Source: Methanoculleus methanifontis (GTDB lineage Archaea > Halobacteriota > Methanomicrobia > Methanomicrobiales > Methanoculleaceae). From it: DNA of 64,000 nucleotides. Both the position numbers and the translations under genes were made by a program. The notes beneath the pieces were generated by a model. It saw only the letters and a list, made by a program, of their open reading frames with translations. It was not told the origin of the DNA and searched no databases. Shown here one piece after another: positions 8,187-16,091 of the stretch. Position 1 is the first letter of the stretch, and each line of letters begins with the position of its first letter. The stretch lies in assembly GCF_030464365.1 (NCBI RefSeq), contig NZ_VCYI01000006.1:1-64000 (forward strand), in the 5' to 3' direction.

Positions 8187-8467
8187 CGGGTGTTAGAATA
8201 CTCTTTTTCTCGTCTATCTTCTAAAACGTGTTCTGCGGCAGAACGGGGAGGCGTGCCCGGGTCATCGGGCAGGATCTCCTGTCGCCATCGCCCCCGCGAC
8301 CTGCCGGCTCCCCCGGGCGGCATGATTAGTATGTGTTAAATACATCCAAACCAATGATATAATATTTTCCATTGGAAAAAATCATTGATTTCACGACATC
8401 ATGGATTCTGGAGGAAATATACCAGATATTGTCAAAACAGCCAAGTTTCCAGGGGTGTTGAGCAACA
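8187..8467. promoter_or_regulatory. Spacer with AT-rich promoter for the envelope module
   Basis: The last 130 bases are clearly AT-rich and contain GATATAATATTTTCC near 8356-8370, a plausible TATA element, followed by the short inverted pair AATGATATAATATT/TTTCCATTGGAAAA. The rest shows no gene. Transcription of the genes at 8468 and 9469 probably starts here, leaving a leader of about 80 bases. Confidence 0.45.
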
Positions 8468-9472
8468 ATGGCAAACGACGACAAAGTGAACGAAATTTTT
8501 GGCAGGTGCAAGGAGGTCGCATCCGTTGCTGCCGATAAGGCAACCGTGGTGATTGACTCTGCATCGGCCAATGTTTCAGCAGGTATCAGGGAGATGCGCG
8601 AGGAATCTGCGGCATCTTCGCGTACGGACGATGGAACCTATGCCCGGGACGGCGAGGCCCGTGCAGCAACGGAAGCGGGCGAGTGCGTGCTCTCCGGTGA
8701 ACTCTCCGTGTCCGGTGCTGCGGACGATGCAGCCTGGATACCGGTCAAACATTCTGCGGGCGAGGTCGTGAAAGGATGCGTGCACAAGAGAATCGACGGA
8801 TTCAAGAGCGGTTTGCAGAATAAGAAACTCCTGATAACCGCAGGAACCATGGCTCTGGTCTGGCTGGCACTGACCATACTTCCGGCCATAGGACTCAATT
8901 CGGCTCCCGTGGAGTCGCTCTCCTTCCTGACATTCGCGCGGGGCGGGCTCTCCGGCGGCGTGCCGGGGCTCATTGGCGGCCTCATCGGGAAGGGCCTGAT
9001 CGCCTACTTCGTGACGCTGCTCATCGTCGGAGGGATCTCCGGTGATAGTATTGTCTCAAACGTACGCTCTTTTGCTGCAAAGTTCTCCGGACAAAAATGG
9101 GATGCCGCGTCGATCTCTCCTCTTCTCGGCGGCGGCGGCGCGGCCCTCTTCGTCTACAACTTCCTTGCGGGAACGTCGACGATCATGAACTGCATGGTGG
9201 GGGTTGTGGCGTTCCTCATCGCGGCCCGCGCGCTGGCGAACCGGGCGGGATGCGTGCGGCAGGTCGTTGCCGCAGCCTTTGCGAAAGAGGGCAGGGCCGA
9301 CTCCGGGCTGGTCACGCACGTGATGGCGGGATGGGCCGGAGGGTTTGCTCTCGGCGTCGTCCTCTCCATCTTCGGGGGGTACACCTGTTACATCGCCGGG
9401 TTCCTCCTCCTGGCGGCCGGCGCCGTCCTCATGGTCACCGTTCAGAAGCAGGCAGGAGGCGTCCCGGCATGA
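8468..9472 (+). CDS. Multi-pass membrane protein, unknown function
   Basis: A 334-residue protein with a soluble N-terminal part of about 115 residues (charged, helix-rich, KVNEIFGRCKEVASVAADKA) followed by at least five hydrophobic segments between about 117 and 330 (LLITAGTMALVWLALTIL, LIAYFVTLLIVGGI, ALFVYNFLAGTSTIMNCMV, GFLLLAAGAVLMV). I do not recognise the family. It overlaps the next gene by four bases (ATGA), so the two products are probably made together and may form an envelope complex. Confidence 0.75.
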   Translation: MANDDKVNEIFGRCKEVASVAADKATVVIDSASANVSAGIREMREESAASSRTDDGTYARDGEARAATEAGECVLSGELSVSGAADDAAWIPVKHSAGEVVKGCVHKRIDGFKSGLQNKKLLITAGTMALVWLALTILPAIGLNSAPVESLSFLTFARGGLSGGVPGLIGGLIGKGLIAYFVTLLIVGGISGDSIVSNVRSFAAKFSGQKWDAASISPLLGGGGAALFVYNFLAGTSTIMNCMVGVVAFLIAARALANRAGCVRQVVAAAFAKEGRADSGLVTHVMAGWAGGFALGVVLSIFGGYTCYIAGFLLLAAGAVLMVTVQKQAGGVPA

Positions 9473-12400
9473 GGCCGATGACGAAACTGCTGCTCGTGCT
9501 CCTTGCAGCCTCACTCCTCTGTGGAACCGCGGCTGCGAGTTATTCGCTCACCGATACCAACAGTTACGACTACAAACTGGCGAGCAAGTACATCCACAGC
9601 ATGGAAGACGAGGGGTTCGTCGTCGAGATGCCGATCGGCGTCTACAGGAAAGGAACGGACGAACTTCTTGCGACCGAGAACACGCTGCTGATCATCGGCA
9701 ACCTCGGGAAGGTAGACCCCGAGGCGGAACGGCTTGTCCTGACCGAGATTCCGACAGATGTCTACAGTTACACCTACCAGGGCGACGTAGGGGGCGGCGA
9801 GATCAGGCAGATTACGGGAGAAGTCACCGCCGGCCGCTACATCTTCACCGAGTTCGGTCTTACCACGAAGTACAGGACGGTGGGCGAGTATGCCGGCTAC
9901 TTACAGACTGTTCTCGAAGAATCGGTCAAGAGTTCCAGTGCTGAGATCGAGTACGTGGATACGACCATAAACGGACACCGCGTCGTCGGCGTGCGCGAGT
10001 TGACGGACGATCTCAACCGGGCGGGCAACGTCGCGGACAACCACCTGGAGAACACGTTCACCTACTACGTGATCCGTGAGGACTTCTACCCGGCGGGCTC
10101 GGGGCTCGCCCACATCAGGTTGCGCGGTCATGTCGGCCTCGAACATGACAACGGCCGGTCATTGACGTATGATCCGTATCCCTCGGAGAACCAGGTAGCT
10201 ATAGCACTCTCCGAGATGAGGAAGGCGTACGAGGATGCGAACAAGGTCGTGGACTCGGTGATCGCCGATGCGGCGAACGCAAAGGCAACGCTCATCGTCG
10301 GGAACTATGACGAGGTCTTCGGCGGCTACGGCGGCGGCGCCTTCTCAATAAACACCCCGGGCGGGGGCGCCGGTGAGAGCGATTACGGCATACCGCTCGC
10401 GGTTATAACCGGGATCGGTGCCGCGGGAGCCGCGGTTGCGGGTGCTGCAGCGGCGGCCGGCGGCGGCAAAGGCGGCAGCGAGACGGAGCGCACCAGTACC
10501 TACCGGATGAGGATCCGCAAAGACTTTGAGGATTACATCGTCTGCGGGAAGAGCCCCGAGACCATCTACGCCCAGATGATCGAGATCACCGCGGAAGGCG
10601 AGACGATCGAGCGGGACGACCTCACCGCGACGCTCTCGATAACCTCCGGCGGCGGCCTCCGGGTCGAAGATCCGACGTTCACCGGCAGTTACATGGGAGC
10701 GTTCGTATCTGCGGACGAGAACGAACTCGCGGAAGAGGGGATCGTCAAGGTGGCCTACACCGGAAAGGGCGGGTCGTTCACGAACAACATCCACTTCCGG
10801 ATCATCGGTGAGCCGAGAGTCACGTTCCCCGAGCAGGGGGAGGCCATGGACCTGCGGCTGAACGTCCTCTACGGCGACGGGATGACCTACGACGTCGAGG
10901 TCGAACTCGTCGACTTCATCGAGCCGCCCAAAGAGGTCACGATCACGCAACTCGACGAAGCGCCGTTCACGAGCTCCTTAGAGAAGATCGACGATACGCA
11001 TTACATCGCAAAGATCGTCAACACGAGCACGCTTCCCGTGAAAGGGGCAAAAGTGACGAGATACGGCGCGAGGGTCATCGCCACCACCGAGGATGACAGG
11101 GTCGTCGAGGAGGCGTTCACGGTGATCTTCTACCCCGAGGGCATCAGCGTCACCGACGTTGTCTACGACGACGAAGGGCACGCCCGGTTCGCGGCCTACG
11201 ACGATCTCGACACGGAAGAGGACGACGTCCAACCGACCGGGTTCATCGTGAACCTCGCCGTCAGGGTGGACGAGAACGGGAAGGAAGTGGTGAAACTCCT
11301 GGACGGGACGGATTACGCGCCCGAGTTCGGCGAGCTCAAGGGAACCGACCAGAGAACGGAGGTCCTTGCTTCGAGGTTCAAGTACACCATCGAGAAGAAG
11401 CCGGACAACACCAACAAGGCCTACAAGTTCACCCCCGCCCAGCAGATCGGTGAGGACGAGAGGAACCCCTACTTCCTGACGCTCCCGATCACCTGCGATT
11501 ACGGTGGCGAGACCTACGAACTCGATCTCCCCATCCGCCTCATCGGCGACAAACTCGGGGTGCGCAAGGACCGCGAGACCGAACTTGCGAACTTAAAGAA
11601 GAGGATCCAGAAGTTCGGCATCAATCCGGACACCGCCCGGTTCCTGCGGGAGAACGTGCAGAACTTCACTGCCGCCGAGCTCCGCCTGATGAGCAAGAAG
11701 ATCGTCTACGACTCGATCGTCTACTACACCCAGGAATCGGCGGACTTCATGGAGACCGCCGAGACCATGGACGACTGGATCTCCTTCCTCTCCGTCGTGA
11801 AGTGGTTCGGCGACCAGGCGTTCTCCTACCTCATGACCGTCTACACGGGGCCTGCGGGAGAGGCGATCCTCACCCCGACGAAGGAGCTTACGGTCGAGCT
11901 GATCGGCGAGATCTCGGCCGACCTCTTCATGGGCAACGGGGTGAACTGGGACGATATCAAGGTCGGTGTGCACATCTCCGAGATGATCGAGAACTACACC
12001 AAGTCGTGCTTCGAGGATATCGGGAAGACGAACCCGAAGAAACTCGCCCAGGTGATCGCGGGGCTCTGCGTCTTCAACCTGGTGCGCCACTACTCCTTCG
12101 ATCTCGATGAGAACGGCAAACGCAGCCTATACAACGCGATCATCTCGTCGTTCTCCGACATCTCGCTCGAGTTCTTCTCGAACAAGTTCGGCGATTTCCT
12201 CAAGGGCAAGGTCAACGACCCGAAATCGGGCATCTCCAGGCTCCTGGACTCTTCGGCGGTCAAGATGCTCGAGGACATGATGCCCGAGGGCAAACTCGCG
12301 GTTCCGGGCGTGAACACCCTCACGGAAGACGTAGCGGTAGGCCCCATCCTCCAGAATTACGTGGAAGGGCTCTTCGGCGCCGGTGCATCCTACGTGACGG

Positions 12401-12645
12401 AGGAACTAGGAACGGCGGCTGCCGAGACCCTCTATGTGAAGGTGACGGTGGATGTCCCCGGTTCGGAGCGGGAGATAGACAGGTACGTCGTCATAGACCC
12501 GATCAAAGCAGCCGACAAACTCCTGGAGTACATCTTCACGTCGCTCTACGAGGCGTTCCCGTTCCCAACCGCGGAGCCGGGGGCCGCCTCCGAACTGCGC
12601 GACCCGCTCTACATGGATCCGAAGACCAACCAGCGGATCGGATAA
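9469..12645 (+). CDS. Very large exported protein, unknown function (1058 residues)
   Basis: The protein starts with a signal peptide (LLLVLLAASLLCGTAAA, about 6-22). Residues about 25-300 form a mixed domain; 307-330 is a Gly/Ala hydrophobic stretch (LAVITGIGAAGAAVAGAAAA) that could be a membrane span. After that come several beta-rich regions (about 345-640) and a long helical C-terminal region (about 700-1040; TELANLKKRIQKFGIN, DFMETAETMDDWISFLSVVK). I cannot match it to a known family. AGGAGG lies just ahead of the ATG at 9469, which overlaps the upstream stop. Codon use looks native. Confidence 0.8.
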   Translation: MRPMTKLLLVLLAASLLCGTAAASYSLTDTNSYDYKLASKYIHSMEDEGFVVEMPIGVYRKGTDELLATENTLLIIGNLGKVDPEAERLVLTEIPTDVYSYTYQGDVGGGEIRQITGEVTAGRYIFTEFGLTTKYRTVGEYAGYLQTVLEESVKSSSAEIEYVDTTINGHRVVGVRELTDDLNRAGNVADNHLENTFTYYVIREDFYPAGSGLAHIRLRGHVGLEHDNGRSLTYDPYPSENQVAIALSEMRKAYEDANKVVDSVIADAANAKATLIVGNYDEVFGGYGGGAFSINTPGGGAGESDYGIPLAVITGIGAAGAAVAGAAAAAGGGKGGSETERTSTYRMRIRKDFEDYIVCGKSPETIYAQMIEITAEGETIERDDLTATLSITSGGGLRVEDPTFTGSYMGAFVSADENELAEEGIVKVAYTGKGGSFTNNIHFRIIGEPRVTFPEQGEAMDLRLNVLYGDGMTYDVEVELVDFIEPPKEVTITQLDEAPFTSSLEKIDDTHYIAKIVNTSTLPVKGAKVTRYGARVIATTEDDRVVEEAFTVIFYPEGISVTDVVYDDEGHARFAAYDDLDTEEDDVQPTGFIVNLAVRVDENGKEVVKLLDGTDYAPEFGELKGTDQRTEVLASRFKYTIEKKPDNTNKAYKFTPAQQIGEDERNPYFLTLPITCDYGGETYELDLPIRLIGDKLGVRKDRETELANLKKRIQKFGINPDTARFLRENVQNFTAAELRLMSKKIVYDSIVYYTQESADFMETAETMDDWISFLSVVKWFGDQAFSYLMTVYTGPAGEAILTPTKELTVELIGEISADLFMGNGVNWDDIKVGVHISEMIENYTKSCFEDIGKTNPKKLAQVIAGLCVFNLVRHYSFDLDENGKRSLYNAIISSFSDISLEFFSNKFGDFLKGKVNDPKSGISRLLDSSAVKMLEDMMPEGKLAVPGVNTLTEDVAVGPILQNYVEGLFGAGASYVTEELGTAAAETLYVKVTVDVPGSEREIDRYVVIDPIKAADKLLEYIFTSLYEAFPFPTAEPGAASELRDPLYMDPKTNQRIG

Positions 12646-12991
12646 TCTTCTTTTTTTAAGTGGTTGTCCGGCGCTGCGGCGACGGAGATCGCCGCCGCGA
12701 ACCGCCGAATGAGTGGTTGAGAGAGCCGGCTCTCCGGAAGGGCGGTCGGGGGAGTCCCTCCGGCTGCGGCGAGTATACGGTGCAGCCGTTGCTCGAAGAG
12801 GGGGGCACTGCGGGACGGCGTCATGTGGTTTCGTGATCCCGTATGATCATTGCGGATTCCATATTCTTTACCGGGATGCCGCCGGTTGTCGATATTCTTT
12901 TTCCTTGAGCCCCATAATATGCCAATATTATTCACATCCGGCGTCTCTGTTTACTATATTTTTTTTTATACGAGATATTTCATTCACTATT
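12646..12991. other. Spacer with terminator-like T run and TATA region
   Basis: A T-rich run (CTTCTTTTTTTAAG, 12647-12660) follows the stop of the large gene and may end transcription. The last 130 bases are AT-rich; TTTTTTTTATACGAG at about 12959-12973 lies roughly 20-30 bases before the ATG at 12992 and is a good TATA candidate, implying a very short leader. No gene is apparent in between. Confidence 0.5.
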
Positions 12992-13738
12992 ATGCAATCC
13001 CTATCGAAGTGTTGCCTTCTCCTTCTCATCCTCGGGCTCTGCGTTCCGCCGGCAGCGGCGCAGGCCGGCTCGCATACCACACTGCAGGTCTACACGGATG
13101 AGACCGTTCTCGGTCGGATCGTCTCGATCACCCCGGCTTCGGATGTCGGTGCGTATTCCATCACCATTACACGCGGCACGAGCGTTCAGCCTGCCGGTGT
13201 GGGCGACACGCTGCGCCATAAGGATATCATCACCCTGCAGCGCGGCTCGTTTGCGGATATACAGCTGGTCGACAGGAGCGATACGACGATGCTCGGCGGA
13301 GGCACCGGGGGAACCGCGGTCCTGATCGAACGGGCAGGCGGCGGTTCCGGACAGGCGGCGACTCCCGAGGTGACGGAAACCCCGTCGGGCAGCGGGATAA
13401 TTTACGTGGATTACGGACAAACTGAAGCAGGAACGGTGACATCTATTCAGGGCAGAGCGGAGATCCTTAGAAATGCCCGGATCTTTCCTGTATATAGAGG
13501 AGATAGCCTGCTTGTCGGCGATACCCTGTTTATCAGAGAGGGTGTGGTGACCGTTGAGATCTGGGACTCCGGGACAAGGACGATCTATGAGGGAGGGATA
13601 CTCAGCGTTGAGCAAAGAGCGAAACCCCAGGAGCTGCTCGAACCGGTCTTCACCTTCTTCAACGATCTAAGTAGTTCCCTTGCACGCGCTCTGGGATTTG
13701 AAGTCAATACCCCAACCGGCGGTGGGGCCCGGGGATAA
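12992..13738 (+). CDS. Exported FecR-like protein
   Basis: About 248 residues with a signal peptide (CCLLLLILGLCVPPAAAQA, 7-25). The body contains two similar halves. One has RGTSVQPAGVGDTLRHKDII and GSFADIQLVDRSDTTML; the other has GRAEILRNARIFPVYRGDSL and VGDTLFIREGVVTVEIWDSG. This resembles FecR-type beta domains (xVxGxxxVRxG, then GDxLxxGxxVxTG). A glycine-rich linker separates the halves. Such domains bind at the cell surface, but the partner is unknown. It follows the large exported protein and may belong to the same envelope system. Confidence 0.7.
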   Translation: MQSLSKCCLLLLILGLCVPPAAAQAGSHTTLQVYTDETVLGRIVSITPASDVGAYSITITRGTSVQPAGVGDTLRHKDIITLQRGSFADIQLVDRSDTTMLGGGTGGTAVLIERAGGGSGQAATPEVTETPSGSGIIYVDYGQTEAGTVTSIQGRAEILRNARIFPVYRGDSLLVGDTLFIREGVVTVEIWDSGTRTIYEGGILSVEQRAKPQELLEPVFTFFNDLSSSLARALGFEVNTPTGGGARG

Positions 13739-13794
13739 TGAGATATGGGGGAGGAGCCCTCCTCCGGCTATTTTTATCGCTACGACCGAACCGG

Positions 13795-14010
13795 TCAGCG
13801 CTTCATGTTGCGGTCGAGGTCTTCAACCGCCGCCCTGAACTCTTTTAGGCGGTCTTCAACCGATCCGTCGGCGCCGCGAAGGGCCACGATCCTGCCGCAG
13901 CCGCCGCAGACGATCGGTCTGTTCTCTTTCAGGTGCTCGGCCGTAACCTGGAGCGGAACATTGCAGTCCGGACAGCATATTGTTGTTACGGGATGGCCTC
14001 CGGGATCCAT
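13795..14010 (-). CDS. Small zinc-ribbon protein with helical tail
   Basis: A 71-residue protein with two Cys pairs, CCPDC near residue 13 and CGGC near 36, spaced as in a zinc ribbon. The tail (DRLKEFRAAVEDLDRNMKR) is a charged helix that could mediate dimerisation. Such proteins can act in transcription or as scaffolds, but nothing here points to a partner. Confidence 0.7.
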   Translation of the reverse strand: MDPGGHPVTTICCPDCNVPLQVTAEHLKENRPIVCGGCGRIVALRGADGSVEDRLKEFRAAVEDLDRNMKR

Positions 14011-14130
14011 ATTCAGGATTGCGGACGTTGATGGAATAATCTTTCCATACGCGGTTTCTTACCGGTCTAATCCTATCAAACCGGATTCCGATGCACTCTT
14101 CCCACCTCCGCCGGGCACCTCTCGCGGCGA

Positions 14131-14583
14131 TCACGGGGAGGGCGTCCCGAACCCCTCTTCTGCAAGATAGCCGGAGATGATCTCGAAAATCTGCTCTGCA
14201 TCGCGCACAGTTCCGTTTGCAGAGGATTCGCCGTACGTCAGGCCATAGTCGGCGGCCTCCCGTGCGGTCTTCGCTCTCCGGAGGTCGGAGACAACTGTAG
14301 AAGGTAGCAGCCCTCTGTCGGCGAACAGCTCTTCGATGGCGGCGATAAGGCACTCGTGGTTCTTCTCGGCGTACCCGGCACTAAAGAGCAGCGATTTGCA
14401 GGCGTGGAACATGGAGTAGTATGCCTTGATGATCGTCCACTTGAAGTCCGAGTCACAGAGGGAGTTCTTCGCCGAATCGAGATCTCGTTTCGCTTCGGCT
14501 AGCTCCTTCTCGACCGTTCCCCTGCTCGCGGGCCGTTTAACTACACCCCGGCGGCTCACGCAGTCCTGAAACCTGTATGACAT
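14131..14583 (-). CDS. HEPN-domain protein, partner of nucleotidyltransferase
   Basis: A 150-residue all-helical protein. The core EKELAEAKRDLDSAKNSL followed by WTIIKAYYSMFHACKSLLFS and a later ADYGLTYGE is the UPF0332/HEPN type. It sits 3 bases after the nucleotidyltransferase gene, the arrangement of HEPN-MNT toxin-antitoxin pairs, where HEPN is usually the toxin or RNase. I do not see the Rx4-6H RNase motif, so it may lack RNase activity. The N-terminus before residue 22 is Arg-rich and the true start may be later. Confidence 0.8.
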   Translation of the reverse strand: MSYRFQDCVSRRGVVKRPASRGTVEKELAEAKRDLDSAKNSLCDSDFKWTIIKAYYSMFHACKSLLFSAGYAEKNHECLIAAIEELFADRGLLPSTVVSDLRRAKTAREAADYGLTYGESSANGTVRDAEQIFEIISGYLAEEGFGTPSP

Positions 14584-14586
14584 CCC

Positions 14587-15243
14587 TCACCCGCTAAGAA
14601 CAATCCCCTGCCGGATACTATCGAAGAATGGGGCATCTTCGGTCTTTAATCGATAGGTTTCGTCCGCGGTATGGACAACCGGGGAGAGTTCCCGCGAGAG
14701 GGCAGCCCGGTGCCGTTCCAGCACCTCCCGGACGGGTTCTTTTTCGGCGGTCTCGATATAGAGGTCGATATCGCTCGCAGACGTGTCTTCCCCTCGTGCA
14801 CAACTGCCATAGAGGACGGCACTCGTCGTCACCTCCTGCAGGTCGCGGACGAGGGGCTGCAGTTCCAGGAGCGTGAACCAGATCTTCGTCTGCCGGAGGA
14901 GGACGCTCTCCATCCTCGCCTGGTAAAAGGCAAGGTTTCCCACGTCTTCGCGGGTGACCAGACCCATCGCCTCCAGGTCTTTGAGGTTTTTACTGACGAG
15001 CGAGACGTCGCGCTCCACCATCCGCGAGAGTTCCCGGACGTGGAACTTATTCGTGTATGCCCTTCCGAGGACGACGAGGAGGATCAACGACGACTTCCGG
15101 AAGAGCGAGTTGTAACCGTCCAGGAAGTCCCAGGGGTGGAGGTTCCCGGCCGGGGTGGGCTCCGGGGTCTTGTTGTGCGGGTGTCGCCAGGTGGGATTAC
15201 CTCGTTGTTGAGTTACATTCAACATATGTTGATATTCTCTCAT
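14587..15243 (-). CDS. Nucleotidyltransferase (MNT) with winged-helix N-terminal domain
   Basis: Residues about 50-110 form a winged helix (KFHVRELSRMVERDVSLVSK, LEAMGLVTRE). The C-terminal part is a minimal nucleotidyltransferase with YGSCARGEDTSASDIDLYIE, matching the GS...DxD signature. In MNT-HEPN systems this enzyme modifies the HEPN partner, for example by AMP transfer. The fused DNA-binding domain suggests it also represses its own operon. Three in-frame ATG codons (15264, 15243, 15225) are possible; I chose 15243 because a TATA-like ATATCTTTATC at about 15272-15282 would place the transcript start just before it. Confidence 0.8.
   Translation of the reverse strand: MREYQHMLNVTQQRGNPTWRHPHNKTPEPTPAGNLHPWDFLDGYNSLFRKSSLILLVVLGRAYTNKFHVRELSRMVERDVSLVSKNLKDLEAMGLVTREDVGNLAFYQARMESVLLRQTKIWFTLLELQPLVRDLQEVTTSAVLYGSCARGEDTSASDIDLYIETAEKEPVREVLERHRAALSRELSPVVHTADETYRLKTEDAPFFDSIRQGIVLSG
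15219..15232. promoter_or_regulatory. Palindromic operator candidate of the MNT-HEPN pair
   Basis: TCAACATATGTTGA is a perfect 14-base palindrome at the 5' end of the nucleotidyltransferase gene. A related half-site (ATATATGTCAACG) lies about 25 bases upstream at 15254-15266. The position near the transcript start suits autorepression by the winged-helix domain of the encoded protein. This is inferred. Confidence 0.45.
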
Positions 15244-15264
15244 CGGTTGTTGGATATATGTCAA

Positions 15265-15648
15265 CGATACAGATAAAGATATCCTGGTGGGGTTTCAGTT
15301 TCAGGCGGGTGTAACCGGGGGCGGTGTTTGTGCAGCAGCCTGCTGCATCAATTTTTTCCTGCTCTCACAACCGTATCATCACTGATAAAGCGTGAGTCGG
15401 GCATTTGTGCAGGAGGGGCTTGCACGAATTGTACGTAACGACCCTATAGCATCGCCCTCTGAAGTTCATTTTACCGGCAGACCGGGTGCAGGGCCACAGT
15501 CCGGTGCCGGGAGCGGCGGGCCCCATATCTGTTGAACAGGCGGATCTTTCATTTCCCTGGAGTTTTCCCGGCTGGTACCACGACAAGCATATGTATATGA
15601 TGAAAAACGGCAAATAGAACCATTCAAAGACGTAGCGAGGTTTACTGT
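15265..15648. other. Spacer between toxin-antitoxin pair and small basic gene
   Basis: No gene is supported in these roughly 380 bases. Short hairpin-forming stretches are present (GTGCAGCAGCCTGCTGCA near 15331, and TTGTGCAGG/CTTGCAC near 15402). The last 60 bases are AT-rich with CATATGTATATGATG (about 15589-15603), which may be the TATA region of the gene at 15649. Confidence 0.4.
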
Positions 15649-15786
15649 ATGCCGACGAGCAAGAAACAAATGGAGAAACTAAACAGAGCAAAGAAGGCCA
15701 AGGCAGAAGAACTCGCGCAGCAGGCGGCTGCAGGCAGCCAGGCCGCCAAGAAGAAACTCAAGAAGCTCGAGAAAAAGATAAAGTGA
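15649..15786 (+). CDS. Very small lysine/alanine-rich protein (45 residues)
   Basis: The frame starts MPTSKKQMEKLNRAKKAKAE and ends KKKLKKLEKKIK before TGA. About a third of the residues are Lys, with an Ala/Gln-rich middle and helix-favouring composition, so it may bind nucleic acid. A TATA-like stretch lies 45-60 bases upstream. I do not recognise a family; the biased composition could also arise by chance, so the call is moderate. Confidence 0.55.
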   Translation: MPTSKKQMEKLNRAKKAKAEELAQQAAAGSQAAKKKLKKLEKKIK

Positions 15787-15904
15787 GCCGCCCGGAATTT
15801 CAAATCGTTTTTTCACTTAAGGGCTGATACAGAGAAGTGCGAGCGGGTGTCCCCCTCCTGGCAACGGTGTTCCGGGACAACCATGCTATCATCTCGTTTA
15901 CAGG

Positions 15905-16058
15905 ATCTATCAGAATGTATCAAACTGATAGATTATGATCCCGGATCGCACGATCTTCTTTCGTTCAAACTGAACCTGCCTTATCGCTGGCGATGATGCA
16001 CGACATACTGCCTCACTTACAATATCTATCAAAATGTAACAAACTGATAGATAATGAT
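15905..16058. promoter_or_regulatory. Two copies of a 35-base operator-like repeat upstream of fic
   Basis: Two near-identical 35-base units (15905-15939 and 16024-16058, 119 bases apart, three differences) each contain the perfect inverted pair ATCTATCA...TGATAGAT with a 13-base spacer, followed by TATGAT or AATGAT. Each is preceded by a TTACA stretch. The second unit ends 33 bases before the fic start. This spacing and symmetry fit binding sites of a dimeric regulator, possibly the winged helix carried by the Fic protein itself. Confidence 0.6.
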
Positions 16059-16091
16059 AAGAAGGATCGAAGCCATAGATGAAATTTAAGC

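Noticed and set aside
15905-16058. CRISPR array
   Set aside because: There are only two repeat units, 119 bases apart with an internal palindrome, and no spacer series. Operators fit better.
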